Below, one piece after another: positions 23,364 through 31,722 of a DNA stretch of 64,000 nucleotides. The DNA comes from Cohnella thailandensis. GTDB taxonomy: Bacteria > Bacillota > Bacilli > Paenibacillales > Paenibacillaceae. The notes beneath the pieces were generated by a model, which was not told the origin of the DNA, ran no database searches, and saw only the letters and a program-made list of their open reading frames with translations. Both the position numbers and the translations under genes were made by a program. How positions within the stretch are numbered: position 1 is the stretch's first letter; the number at the start of each line of letters is the position of its first letter. The stretch spans positions 19,251 to 83,250 of the forward strand of contig NZ_JACJVQ010000025.1 in NCBI RefSeq assembly GCF_014212135.1, in the 5' to 3' direction.

Positions 23364-26242
23364 CGGGACAACCACACTTTCAGCAAGGAGAGCAGCTGGT
23401 CGATGGACACGGGCTTCGCAAGGTAATCCGAGGCTCCCGCCTGAAGGCATTTGTCCCGCTCTCCCTTCATGGCTTTGGCCGTCAGGGCAATAATGGGAAG
23501 GGAACTCCATTCGGTATTGCCGCGAATCCGTTCGATCGCTTCGTAGCCGTCCATCTCCGGCATCATGATGTCCATCAGCACGAGGTCGACCCGGATTCCC
23601 GATTCGAGCAGTTCCAGGGCTTCCCTTCCGTTCTCCGCCGAGTATACGTTCATCCGATGGTGATTCAGCAAGCTTGTCAACGAGAATACGTTGCGCGGGT
23701 CGTCATCGACCAATAGCACGGTTTTGCCCTCATAGGCGGACCTTGCGGTCTCCTTCTCCATAACGGGTTCCTTCAGAAGACCGTATTCCCGGTTGGCTTC
23801 GCTCTCAAGGGCAGGCAGCGTCTCCGTCTCCTCCGCCGCCGACGCCAGTAAGCCGCCATCCATCCAGGAGATCCTCGGCTTGGCATCGGCAGCGGCGTCC
23901 GGTCCCCTCACCGGCAAATAGAGCGTAAACGCGCTGCCTCGCCCGACTTCGCTTCGAAGGGTGATCCACCCTCCAAGCAGCTGTGAGAGATCCCGGCTGA
24001 TGGTCAGGCCCAACCCCGTTCCCCCGAACTTCCGGCTGGTCGTGCCGTCCGCTTGGCGGAAGGCCTCGAAGATGATCTCCCGCTTTTCTTCCGCGATCCC
24101 GATGCCGGTATCCTTGACTTCGAAGGCCAGATATCGTTCCGTTCGTCCTTCGAGCTCTTCCTCGCTTCCCCGCCGCACCGTCAGGGAAACGGAGCCTTCG
24201 AGGGTAAATTTCATGGCGTTGGAGAGCAGGTTGCGAAGAATTTGCTTCAGCCGGTGGCCGTCGGTCGGAAAAGCCGCCGGCACGTCTTCGCCGACGCCGA
24301 TCGAGAAGCTTAGTCCCTTGTCTTCCGCGATCGAACGATAGGCGTGCTCCAGATCGACGGTGATGTCTTCCATGGGAGTCAGCTCGATCTGAATATCCAT
24401 TCGGCCGGCATCGACCTTGGCGAGATCGAGAATCTCGTCGATCATCTTGAGCAGGTCCTCGCCGGAGGAATGAATCGTCTTCACGAACTCCAGCTGCTTG
24501 TCGGTCAGATTGCCTTCCGCGTTGTCTTCGAGGAACTGCGAGAGAATGATTAGGCTGTTCAGCGGAGTCCGAAGCTCATGGGACATGTTGGCGAGAAACT
24601 CGGATTTGTATTGGGAAGCTCTCGCCAGCTCCGCCGTCTGCCGCTCCAGCTCGAGGTTCGCGGCCGCGACCTCGCGATTCCTTCGCGCCGTCTGGCGGAT
24701 CTGCTCCTCCAGCTCCATCGTTTTGGCCATTAGCTCCTGATTCGCGTTCTCCAGCTCCTCCTGCTGGCGCTGCAGCCTCTCCTCCGACTTCTTAAGCCTC
24801 CCCGCGTGAACCTCGAGCCGCTCGTTGGAATCGCGCAGCTCCTCCTGCTGGGAGATGAGCTCTTCCGACTGCACCTGCAGCTCCTCGGTCATAGCTTGGG
24901 CTTCCCGGAGAAGCTCCTCCACCCGGTACCGCGACTGAAGATTCATGACGATGTAAGCGAACTTCTCCGTCAGCCGCTCGAGCAGCTCCCGCTCCAGATT
25001 GCCTATCGGGCGCAAATACGCGAGCTCCAGCACCCCTACGATCGTACCGTCCGCCTCGATCGGTGCCAGCACGAGCTGAAGCGGCTCCGCTTCGCCAAGG
25101 CCGGAACGAACCGGCACGTAGCCGGAGGGAAGCGGCTCGATGACGAGCAGCTCGTCCTTAAGCGCGCATTGGCCGACAAGGCCTTCCCCGATGGCGAAGG
25201 TAGACGCCTCTTCCGAGCCGGAAGCCTGCTCGCTGTGCGCATAGCTTCCGTACTTCGCCAAACGTTGCGTCGCATCGTCTTCGTCCGTTTCGATAAAATA
25301 AACGACGCTGTAGGCCGCTCCGAGAACGGACGTGAACTCGTTCGCGAACGTTTGGGCGACGTTCGCCAAACCGCCGCCGCCGTGGATAAGCTCCGTCGAC
25401 TTGGCCATCTGCGCGTCGATCCACGCCTGCTGCTCTTTGGATTCTGCATATAGGGCTTCCCGCTCGTTCTTCTCTTGGAGATCCGCGGCGATCTGTTTAA
25501 ATACCTTCGCAAGCTGCCCGATCTCGTCGCCGGATTCGATCTCCAAGCGGCTTAGGCCGCGAAGCCTGCCTTGGGAGAACTTCTTCGCCATGACGGTAAG
25601 CAGATTGAACCCCTTCGTGATGGTGGGGAGTACCCACAGCATGACCCCTAAGCCGATAAAAAGGCCGATCATGGTCAGCACCGCGAACCAGCGAACCGCA
25701 TCGTTATACATGCCGCGGGAGGCGTTCGTCTCTTCCTCGATCGTCATCTGCTCGAAGGACGTAAGGGAATTCAGCGAGCTGACCGCATTGTCCTGGCGCG
25801 TTCTTCCCAGGCTCTTGTACAGCTCGAGCGCCGCTTGCTTATCCCCTCTCTCGATCAACGCGGCGAAACGATTCAAGAAATCCGAATACCGCTCCAGATC
25901 CCGGCTTACTTGGTCTACCGCTTGACGCTCTTGGGGATCCCTCGCCCTGGAGACCATCGAGGCCAATTTGGCCTCGAAGACGCTCTCCGCGAGCTTCAAA
26001 TCGTCCACGCTGAGCCGATCCGATTCCAGCACGTTCAGCAGCACGTCGCTCACCGCCCGGCCGGTCTGATTCACGGTGCCGCGCAGGTCGATCACTTCCT
26101 TGACCATCTCGAACCTGGAGTCGTTGAAGCTGTTCATTCTGTCGTTCATTCGGCTCATTCTGTCGTATCCGAAAGAGGTGATGCCGACTAACAGCACCAT
26201 TAGAATGATGAATCCGATAATCAGCTTGGTTTTGATCCTCAT
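23360..26242 (-). CDS. rsbK: Hybrid sensor histidine kinase, RsbK-like
   Basis: A 960-residue membrane sensor. TM1 is near 7-25, a ~150-residue extracytoplasmic four-helix region follows, TM2 near 184-207, HAMP 208-262, GAF about 290-440, a long Gln/Glu-rich coiled coil 445-545, HisKA with His555 in MSHELRTPLNS, ATPase domain (N-box LSNAMKF, DTGIGI, GGTGLGLT) and a C-terminal receiver with Asp891 and Lys943. The four-helix/HAMP/coiled-coil plan with glutamates resembles chemoreceptors, which fits methylation by the adjacent CheR-type protein. It overlaps the upstream phosphatase gene by 4 bp. It probably phosphorylates the receiver of the RsbY-like protein to switch SigB on. Confidence 0.85.
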   Translation of the reverse strand: MRIKTKLIIGFIILMVLLVGITSFGYDRMSRMNDRMNSFNDSRFEMVKEVIDLRGTVNQTGRAVSDVLLNVLESDRLSVDDLKLAESVFEAKLASMVSRARDPQERQAVDQVSRDLERYSDFLNRFAALIERGDKQAALELYKSLGRTRQDNAVSSLNSLTSFEQMTIEEETNASRGMYNDAVRWFAVLTMIGLFIGLGVMLWVLPTITKGFNLLTVMAKKFSQGRLRGLSRLEIESGDEIGQLAKVFKQIAADLQEKNEREALYAESKEQQAWIDAQMAKSTELIHGGGGLANVAQTFANEFTSVLGAAYSVVYFIETDEDDATQRLAKYGSYAHSEQASGSEEASTFAIGEGLVGQCALKDELLVIEPLPSGYVPVRSGLGEAEPLQLVLAPIEADGTIVGVLELAYLRPIGNLERELLERLTEKFAYIVMNLQSRYRVEELLREAQAMTEELQVQSEELISQQEELRDSNERLEVHAGRLKKSEERLQRQQEELENANQELMAKTMELEEQIRQTARRNREVAAANLELERQTAELARASQYKSEFLANMSHELRTPLNSLIILSQFLEDNAEGNLTDKQLEFVKTIHSSGEDLLKMIDEILDLAKVDAGRMDIQIELTPMEDITVDLEHAYRSIAEDKGLSFSIGVGEDVPAAFPTDGHRLKQILRNLLSNAMKFTLEGSVSLTVRRGSEEELEGRTERYLAFEVKDTGIGIAEEKREIIFEAFRQADGTTSRKFGGTGLGLTISRDLSQLLGGWITLRSEVGRGSAFTLYLPVRGPDAAADAKPRISWMDGGLLASAAEETETLPALESEANREYGLLKEPVMEKETARSAYEGKTVLLVDDDPRNVFSLTSLLNHHRMNVYSAENGREALELLESGIRVDLVLMDIMMPEMDGYEAIERIRGNTEWSSLPIIALTAKAMKGERDKCLQAGASDYLAKPVSIDQLLSLLKVWLSR

Positions 26243-27405
26243 CCTCTAGGCTCCTTTCCAAGCACTTCGAGCCGGATCAGGCAGCGGTCGTCGGGATGGC
26301 GGTCGAGGGAATCTTGCTCCAAGAGCCGCTCCAGGCTGCACTCCTCCCCGCGCGAGGCCGCCAGCGCTCGCGCCAGCGCGGCCGCCTGTTCTTGCAGATC
26401 CCCGGGAAACAGATCCAACAAACCGTCCGTGTAGAGATGGATCGTATCGCCCGCTTCCAGCGAGATCGTATGGGCGGCGAGCTCCACGGTTTCGAACAGG
26501 CCGATGGGCGGCGAGCTTGAGCGCATCGAGACCGTTTCCCCCGTGCGCCTGCGAAGCAGCAGCCCGGGAGGGTGTCCCGCGTTCACGTATTCCAGAACGC
26601 CATGCTCCAGATCGATCCACACGCACATCCCGGTGCAATAGTAATGAACGAGCTCGTTCTCGTAGTCGAGCTGCAGCAGCCTGCTGTTGAGCTCCTGCAT
26701 GACCCGCTTAGGGGTAATGTGCGTGCGCATCGCTTCCTTAAGAACGGAAGCCGAGAACATGCTGACGAGCGAGGATGAGATGCCGTGTCCCATCGCGTCG
26801 AGGACGGCGACAATGATGCGCTTGCTGTCGAAAGCGTGCCAGGCGTATAGATCGCCGGCCAATTGCTCCGAGGAGCGGAAGAACGCGCGGATCCGGAAGT
26901 TCTTTTCTTCGATCGCGGACGGAAGCACCGCCTGCTGCACCTGCCTGGCCAGCTCGAGCTCCTCCCTCATCCGCTGGTCGCGCTCCTTGTGCCAATCCAT
27001 CTCCTTCTTGAGCCTAAGCGCCGACCGGATGCGGGCGAGGAGCTCCACCTTGTTGATCGGCTTCGTCACGTAGTCCGTCGCTCCGAGGTCCAACGCCTCC
27101 GCGAGCTTGCGCGAATCGCCGATCGCCGTCACGATGATGACCGGGATGTCGCGGAACCGTTCGTCCCGCTGCAGCATCCGGCACGCCTCCATTCCGTCGA
27201 TCTCCGGCATCATCAGGTCAAGCAGAATCAAATCGATCGACGACTGGTTCGCCAGCTTCGTCGATTTATGTTCCGGGGAATCGAGCAGGGCGAACATCTC
27301 CGCCGCGGAACCGGCGGAGATGACGGAATCGTATCCCGAACGCTTAAGCATCTCCTGCACGACCATTACGTTCATCGGGTTATCGTCAACGACCAATATA
27401 TTCAC
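26239..27405 (-). CDS. rsbY: Response regulator with PP2C phosphatase domain, RsbY-like
   Basis: A 388-residue fusion. The N-terminal receiver has Asp7/Asp8, phosphoacceptor Asp63 (LILLDLMMPEIDG) and Lys115 (YVTKPI). A short coiled linker (DWHKERDQRMREELELARQV) leads to a SpoIIE-type PP2C domain whose metal-binding aspartates lie in AGDLYAWH (Asp185) and VAVLDAMGHG (Asp203), with the later DDRCLIRL. In the B. cereus group RsbY dephosphorylates RsbV after phosphorylation by RsbK. No RsbU or RsbP and no stressosome genes are seen here, so this is the likely sole activator locally. GTG start with AAAGGAG at a suitable distance; first of the rsbY-K-M trio. Confidence 0.88.
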   Translation of the reverse strand: MNILVVDDNPMNVMVVQEMLKRSGYDSVISAGSAAEMFALLDSPEHKSTKLANQSSIDLILLDLMMPEIDGMEACRMLQRDERFRDIPVIIVTAIGDSRKLAEALDLGATDYVTKPINKVELLARIRSALRLKKEMDWHKERDQRMREELELARQVQQAVLPSAIEEKNFRIRAFFRSSEQLAGDLYAWHAFDSKRIIVAVLDAMGHGISSSLVSMFSASVLKEAMRTHITPKRVMQELNSRLLQLDYENELVHYYCTGMCVWIDLEHGVLEYVNAGHPPGLLLRRRTGETVSMRSSSPPIGLFETVELAAHTISLEAGDTIHLYTDGLLDLFPGDLQEQAAALARALAASRGEECSLERLLEQDSLDRHPDDRCLIRLEVLGKEPRG

Positions 27406-27446
27406 GATTGTCAGTCACTCCTTTTGCGAATAGCCAAAGCACGAAT

Positions 27447-27501
27447 GGCATACGGGAGCAAGGAATGCGGCCTCCGCCGTCATTCCTTGCTCCCGTATGC
27501 C
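27447..27501. repeat. Perfect 21-bp intercistronic hairpin
   Basis: The arm GGCATACGGGAGCAAGGAATG (27447-27467) is exactly matched by its complement at 27481-27501, leaving a 13-nt loop. No T-run follows on either strand, so it is not a standard terminator. It lies between the YflT-type gene and rsbY and may stabilise or process a joint transcript. The arm is written here in full only because it is 21 nt; its key parts are GGCATACGGG and CAAGGAATG. Confidence 0.8.
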
Positions 27502-27525
27502 TTCCGGCTCTTCGAGCCTGCGGCG

Positions 27526-27849
27526 TTATTTGCGGGCAAGAACGAGCACCTTGCCTCTGTCCAGCTCTGCCTCATAGGTTACGGCCTCTCCCTTGGTCAG
27601 TCCCATCGACTCGATTTTGCCGCGGAGCTCGTCTCCCCGATTACGAAAGAAATTCGCAACCGACTGCAAAACTCCTTCTTCCGCGGGACCGATCGTGTTG
27701 ACGTCGGCCGCGTCCGCCAGTCGTTCGGTTCGATCCTGCTCATGGGCCAGAACGTAAATCTCGTCTCCCGAATAGCCTTGCGACCTTAGGTTCTGAACCG
27801 TCTGAAACGCCTCAAGCCCGTTGTCTACCAGCTTCGTATAGGATCTCAT
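27526..27849 (-). CDS. YflT-domain general stress protein (107 aa)
   Basis: A 107-residue protein of the YflT/general stress protein 17M family: RSYTKLVDNGLEAFQTVQNL, then GYSGDEIYVLAHEQDRTERL, and a C-terminal KGEAVTYEAELDRGKVLVLA. In Bacillus such genes are SigB-dependent and of unknown function. A SigB-type promoter is directly upstream. The second ATG (27849) lies 8 bp after AGGAGG and is preferred to the first, which is only 2 bp away. A perfect 21-bp hairpin separates it from rsbY, so a shared transcript would make the rsbYKM switch partly SigB-dependent. Confidence 0.88.
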   Translation of the reverse strand: MRSYTKLVDNGLEAFQTVQNLRSQGYSGDEIYVLAHEQDRTERLADAADVNTIGPAEEGVLQSVANFFRNRGDELRGKIESMGLTKGEAVTYEAELDRGKVLVLARK

Positions 27850-27894
27850 GTCCATCTCCTCCTTGATCGTTCGGTAGTGGGTTACGTTTCTTAT

Positions 27895-27919
27895 TTACCC
27901 CGCTCTCCCGGAACGAAAC
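27895..27919 (-). promoter_or_regulatory. SigB promoter of the YflT gene and perhaps rsbYKM
   Basis: GTTTCG, 13 bp, GGGTAA on the minus strand, 45 bp before the start codon. Partly overlaps the spacer before the DUF948 stop. Confidence 0.7.
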
Positions 27920-27925
27920 AGGCCG

Positions 27926-28393
27926 TCAGGCCTCCGATCGCGATAATCGCCCGGACGACTGCTCCCGGGAAGCCTTCAGATGGCTTCTTGCCGCGGTAAC
28001 GAGCCGGACCCCGATCCGGATCCATTCCGCCCACTTGTTCTCCTTCTCCCGGCTCTGCTCCTTCACGGCCTTCGTAAACCGATCCGCCAGCTCCTTGGCC
28101 GTATGCGCCGTTTCCTGAATCGTGGCGCCCGCATCGCGCGCCGCGTCGAACAGCGCGTCCGCCGCGTGCAGCTTCTCCTTCACGTTAACCGAAATCTCGT
28201 TTACGTTCGTCGTCAGTTCCTCCACCTTGCCTCGGATCGATTCGACGGTGTCGCTGGCCCCTTCGATCGTCGTCTTGAGCGAATCCAGGGTCTGCCTCGC
28301 GCTGGTCAGCGTCCGGATCAGAAAGACGCAGAGAACAGCGAAGCTGACCGCGGCGATCAAGGCGCTTGCTCCGTAGAGCGCTTGTGCTGTCAT
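27926..28393 (-). CDS. DUF948 membrane-anchored general stress protein
   Basis: A 155-residue protein with one N-terminal membrane helix (LIAAVSFAVLCVFLIRTL) followed by a long alpha-helix with the DUF948 pattern of spaced Leu/Val and Thr/Asn (LKTTIEGASDTVESIRGKVE, LTTNVNEISVNVKEKLHAAD). Relatives are general stress proteins such as YtxG. The tail is basic. AAAGGAGGAATATCCG precedes ATGACAGCA at 28393, which is preferred to the upstream ATG. It has its own SigB-type promoter. Together with the YtxH gene at 16.4 kb it completes the YtxG/YtxH pair, which are neighbours in Bacillus but here are 11 kb apart. Confidence 0.85.
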   Translation of the reverse strand: MTAQALYGASALIAAVSFAVLCVFLIRTLTSARQTLDSLKTTIEGASDTVESIRGKVEELTTNVNEISVNVKEKLHAADALFDAARDAGATIQETAHTAKELADRFTKAVKEQSREKENKWAEWIRIGVRLVTAARSHLKASREQSSGRLSRSEA

Positions 28394-28429
28394 CGGATAT
28401 TCCTCCTTTGCGTGCATCTTCCGTAACGA

Positions 28430-28455
28430 TTACCCGCTACTCTATCGCCCGAAAC
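28430..28455 (-). promoter_or_regulatory. SigB promoter of the DUF948 gene
   Basis: GTTTCG, 14 bp, GGGTAA on the minus strand, 37 bp before the start. Nearly identical to the rsbV promoter. Confidence 0.7.
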
Positions 28456-28469
28456 CGCGGACCGCGGCA

Positions 28470-28516
28470 AAGACGCCATCCCTTTCGAGCCCGTTCGGCT
28501 CGCGGAATGGCGTCTT
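28470..28516 (-). terminator. Terminator after the YitT-family gene
   Basis: AAGACGCCAT pairs with ATGGCGTCTT, with an inner CGAGCC/GGCTCG stem. The T-run is short (TTT). It separates the antiporter operon from the stress genes. Confidence 0.6.
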
Positions 28517-28530
28517 GCGGTCCTTATCGT

Positions 28531-29373
28531 TTAACGGGCGAGCTTCCGGAGCTCGTTCTCTTCCATCGATGCCGTGCCGATACCGGCGAACGGATCGATC
28601 TCCTTCGCGAGCTCCCGGAGCCTCGCCTCTTCGAAACGATGCACCTTGCAGAAAAGAACGGGGCGGGCGCCGAACCCCGCCTCCTCCGACTCCCTCAACA
28701 GAACGGTCTCCCGGCTTAAGCTTCGCCCGATCGCTTCTTGGAGCTCATCGGCGCGATAGCTGGAGATCCACAGCATCCTCCAGGAGGGATGGCCCCGCAG
28801 CGACAGCTTCATCGCCTCCGTCGCCGCCAGCAGCGCCAGCAAGGAGTAGAAAGCCCTTTCCCATCCGAACGCCCACGCGACGATAAGCAGCAGCCCCCCG
28901 TTGAAGGCGAGCAACGCGGCCAATCGCGCCGCCGAATGCTGCCCCCGATCCAGAAAAAAGATCAGGTCGACGAGGCTTCCCCGCCGGTAAGCGATCCCCG
29001 CTCCCGCCCCGAGGAGCGCCCCTCCCATCACGGCCGCCAGGAGGGGATTCGCCGTCCATGCCTCGAACGGATGGAAAAGGAGCAGAGCGGCGCATAGCAC
29101 GACGAAACCGAGAATCGTCGCTTTATCTAGTCTTTTGGTTAACGGCTTATAGAAAACGATCAAAAGGAGAAGTTGAAGCGAAAGCATGATCCATCCGAGC
29201 TTAGCTCCCGACAAGAACGCGATAAACGTCGAGATTCCCATCGTACCGCCCGCGACCAAGCCGTGGGGAATGAGGAACATCTCGAGCCCGATCGCGGCAA
29301 GCATTCCGCCCGATGCCGCTCCCGCCCATTGGCGGGAGCGGGACGGGGAAGACGAAGTCAGCTTCATCATCAT
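28531..29373 (-). CDS. YitT-family membrane protein
   Basis: A 280-residue protein with five to six membrane helices (IGLEMFLIPHGLVAGGTMGI, GWIMLSLQLLLLIVFY and others) and a cytoplasmic ~85-residue C-terminal DUF2179 domain (WRMLWISSYRADELQEAIGR, FCKVHRFEEARLRELAKEID). The N-terminal NPxN-like pocket motif is here IPHGLVAGGTMGIS. Function of YitT proteins is unknown; transporters have been proposed. It lies 27 bp after khtU in the same direction and could belong to that operon. Start chosen is the first of three consecutive ATG codons. Confidence 0.83.
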   Translation of the reverse strand: MMMKLTSSSPSRSRQWAGAASGGMLAAIGLEMFLIPHGLVAGGTMGISTFIAFLSGAKLGWIMLSLQLLLLIVFYKPLTKRLDKATILGFVVLCAALLLFHPFEAWTANPLLAAVMGGALLGAGAGIAYRRGSLVDLIFFLDRGQHSAARLAALLAFNGGLLLIVAWAFGWERAFYSLLALLAATEAMKLSLRGHPSWRMLWISSYRADELQEAIGRSLSRETVLLRESEEAGFGARPVLFCKVHRFEEARLRELAKEIDPFAGIGTASMEENELRKLAR

Positions 29374-29400
29374 GATACCGTTCCCCCGTTTCTTCTCGTT

Positions 29401-30621
29401 TTACTGCTCCGGCACGCTCCTTTTCGGCACATCCCACTTGAAAATTTTGTTCAACGCTTTATAAACGAGCTTGGTCTCCTTCGTGAGCAGCGGCCCCAGA
29501 ATCGCCAGAATGAGCACGTAGAGGGCGGCGAACGGCTGCAGGACGGCGAGCAAGCCTCCGGCTTTGCCCAAATTCGCCACGATGATCGAGAACTCTCCGC
29601 GGGAGACGATAGTGAGACCGATGTTCGTGGAGGACTTCGGCGTCAGCCCCGCGCTTCGGCCCGCGAGCATGCCTGCCACGAAGTTCCCGAGCAGCGTGAC
29701 GACGACGGCTCCGAGAGACAGCCAGATCGTCTCCTTCGTGAACAAGGTCGTCGGATCGATCGTAAGGCCGAAGCCGAAGAAGAAGATGGCCCCGAAGAAA
29801 TCGCGGAACGGAATGATCAGGTTCTCGATTCTTTTCCGGTGCTGCGTCTCGGCGAGGACCAGGCCGACCAGCAGCGCCCCGATCGCCTCGGCGACATGAA
29901 GCTTCTCCGAGAAGCCGGCGATGATGAATAACGCGGCGAAGATCACCAGCAGGAAAACTTCGTTGGACTTGATATTCAAGTACTTGTTCAGCAGCGGCAC
30001 CGCCTTGCGGCCGACGAACAGAACGACAAGCATAAAGCCTAACGAGATCAGCGCGGACAGTGCCACGCCGCCCACCGAGGTCGAGCCGCTCAAGATCAAA
30101 CCGGACAGAATCGACAGGTAAACGGCCAGGAACACGTCCTCGAACATGATGATCCCGAGAATCATCTCGGTTTCCGGGTTCGCGGTCCGCTTCAGATCGA
30201 CCAGCACCTTGGCGACTATCGCGCTCGAGGAGATCGTGGTAATCCCCGCGATGACAAGAATCTCTTCCAGCGGAAAGCCCGATACCCATCCGAACAAGAT
30301 CCCTAAAGTAAAATTGATGGCGATATAGATCGTGCCCCCGACCGCGATGCTTTTGCCCGACTTGAGCAGGCGTCCGACCGAGAACTCCAATCCGAGGTAG
30401 AACAGAAGAAAGAGAACCCCGATCCTTCCCATGACGTCGATGAGCTCCGCGCTGTGAATGAATCGCAGATCGAATGCCCCCCAGTGGAAAGCGTGCGGCC
30501 CGACGGCCATTCCGATCAGAATATAGAACGGGATGACGGAGAACCGAAGCCTGGAGGATACCAATCCCCCCAAGGCAATGAGTCCGATCGCCAAACCGAT
30601 CTCGAAGACGATGTGTTCCAT
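29401..30621 (-). CDS. khtU: K+(Na+)/H+ antiporter KhtU
   Basis: A 406-residue CPA2-family antiporter with about 12 membrane helices. The conserved motif GLEFSVGRLLKSGKSI and the Na/H exchanger-type helices FFGFGLTIDPTTLF and VSRGEFSIIVANLG are present. B. subtilis KhtU (408 residues) exports K+ under high K+/alkaline stress. It starts 3 bp after the regulatory subunit gene, so the pair forms a KhtTU complex. There is no large cytoplasmic RCK domain, as expected when KhtT is separate. Small KhtS was not found upstream. Confidence 0.9.
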   Translation of the reverse strand: MEHIVFEIGLAIGLIALGGLVSSRLRFSVIPFYILIGMAVGPHAFHWGAFDLRFIHSAELIDVMGRIGVLFLLFYLGLEFSVGRLLKSGKSIAVGGTIYIAINFTLGILFGWVSGFPLEEILVIAGITTISSSAIVAKVLVDLKRTANPETEMILGIIMFEDVFLAVYLSILSGLILSGSTSVGGVALSALISLGFMLVVLFVGRKAVPLLNKYLNIKSNEVFLLVIFAALFIIAGFSEKLHVAEAIGALLVGLVLAETQHRKRIENLIIPFRDFFGAIFFFGFGLTIDPTTLFTKETIWLSLGAVVVTLLGNFVAGMLAGRSAGLTPKSSTNIGLTIVSRGEFSIIVANLGKAGGLLAVLQPFAALYVLILAILGPLLTKETKLVYKALNKIFKWDVPKRSVPEQ

Positions 30622-30624
30622 CGG

Positions 30625-31119
30625 TCAATCACATCCATTTCTAATAATCTGCTTGAACTCGATAATTTGTTTTCTCTCCCCCATGACGACGATTGTCGAA
30701 TCCTCGCCCAGCACGTAATCCGGTCCCGGGTTGATCTGCTTCGCGTTTCCTTTGCCGACGACGGCGATGACCGTGGCGCCGGACTTGCGGCGGATATCCA
30801 GCTCCCCGATCGTATGGCCCGCGCATTTGCTTCCCGCCTCGAGCTTATACCATTCGATGACCAAGTCGCCGAGCGCCATGTCGATATTTTCCAGCATTTT
30901 GGGTTTATAAAGCAGCCCGCCGACGATAAACGCTATCTGACGCGCCTCTTCGTCCGTGAGCGTCACCATCGAGATCGATTCGTCCGGGCTGGAATGATCG
31001 AAATGATAGATTTCCCGCCTTCCGTCGTCATGGACGACGATAACGATTTTCTCCCCTTGCTCGTTGGTCATTTGAAATTTTCTTCCAATGCTCGGAAGCT
31101 CGGATTCACGGATCTCCAT
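30625..31119 (-). CDS. khtT: Antiporter regulatory subunit KhtT (RCK_C domain)
   Basis: A 164-residue soluble protein. The N-terminal half (MEIRESELPSIGRKFQMTNE, IVVHDDGRREIYHF) is typical of KhtT; the C-terminal half is an RCK_C/TrkA-C domain (AGHTIGELDIRRKSGATVIA, DYVLGEDSTIVVMGE). By family knowledge it binds c-di-AMP and gates KhtU. It is the first gene of the leftward khtTU pair, with TATTGGAGGTATTCAAAG before the ATG. No convincing promoter was resolved in the 140 bp before it, apart from a weak TTGTTT/ACAATA pair. Confidence 0.9.
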   Translation of the reverse strand: MEIRESELPSIGRKFQMTNEQGEKIVIVVHDDGRREIYHFDHSSPDESISMVTLTDEEARQIAFIVGGLLYKPKMLENIDMALGDLVIEWYKLEAGSKCAGHTIGELDIRRKSGATVIAVVGKGNAKQINPGPDYVLGEDSTIVVMGERKQIIEFKQIIRNGCD

Positions 31120-31263
31120 CTTTGAATACCTCCAATAATTAAGTCCTCATTCCATCTATTGTTGGAAAATAGTGTGCGCAAACAAAGGCCTGAATAATCA
31201 AGGCCATGGCCGGCACAGCTAGCGTATATTCGAGGGTTTCTGAATCTTTTCTTGCAAAAAATA

Positions 31264-31288
31264 GTTTAAATTCGGCCGTAAGGGGTAA
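31264..31288 (+). promoter_or_regulatory. Consensus SigB promoter pointing antisense into the next gene
   Basis: GTTTAA, 13 bp, GGGTAA: the best SigB box in the window. It points rightward, yet the first 430 bp downstream hold only a leftward gene. It would give an antisense RNA over 31366-31722 or a long leader for the glycosyltransferase operon at 32061. Confidence 0.65.
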
Positions 31289-31365
31289 ATTTTAGATGTT
31301 AAAACAAGCAGGTGCCCTAGGGTGCACTGCAGCGGAATGGAGCTTTCATTAAAAACGCGGGTGGC

Positions 31366-31722
31366 TTACGAAACGTAGTTGGATTGGTATTGAAGAGGTT
31401 TAAGGAACAAGCGTTTCAAACGAAGGGGTATCGCCGAGCGGCGATATTCGTGCGGAATGGATGCGGATCTGACGAAATATCCGGCCGCGGCAAAGACAAG
31501 CAGCAAGGATAGCAGTCTGCCGAGCCAATGAAGCTTGTGGACTTGATTCGAATTCGAATGGCCGAGCCCCGTGGAGTTCGACGACAGGAGAAGCTGACCG
31601 ACCGTGACTCGCCCGCTTTCCGAGGTGCTTACCTCCGATTCCGGGATCGGGACGAACGTCAGGGACGTGAAGAACGAAATCATCAGCAGCGCCCAGCGCA
31701 GGGGAGATCGATTGGTTTTCAA
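31366..31722 (-). CDS. Small secreted or membrane-anchored protein (118 aa)
   Basis: I do not recognise a named family. The N-terminus is a signal-type helix (SPLRWALLMISFFTSLTFVP). A Ser/Thr-rich extracytoplasmic segment of ~45 residues follows, then a second membrane helix (LHWLGRLLSLLLVFAAAGYF) and a basic tail. The TTG at 31722 has ATGGAGGTGATACCC before it, giving an 8-bp gap, and is chosen over upstream starts that would lack a ribosome site. A consensus SigB promoter fires toward it from the other side, so antisense control is possible. Confidence 0.6.
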   Translation of the reverse strand: MKTNRSPLRWALLMISFFTSLTFVPIPESEVSTSESGRVTVGQLLLSSNSTGLGHSNSNQVHKLHWLGRLLSLLLVFAAAGYFVRSASIPHEYRRSAIPLRLKRLFLKPLQYQSNYVS

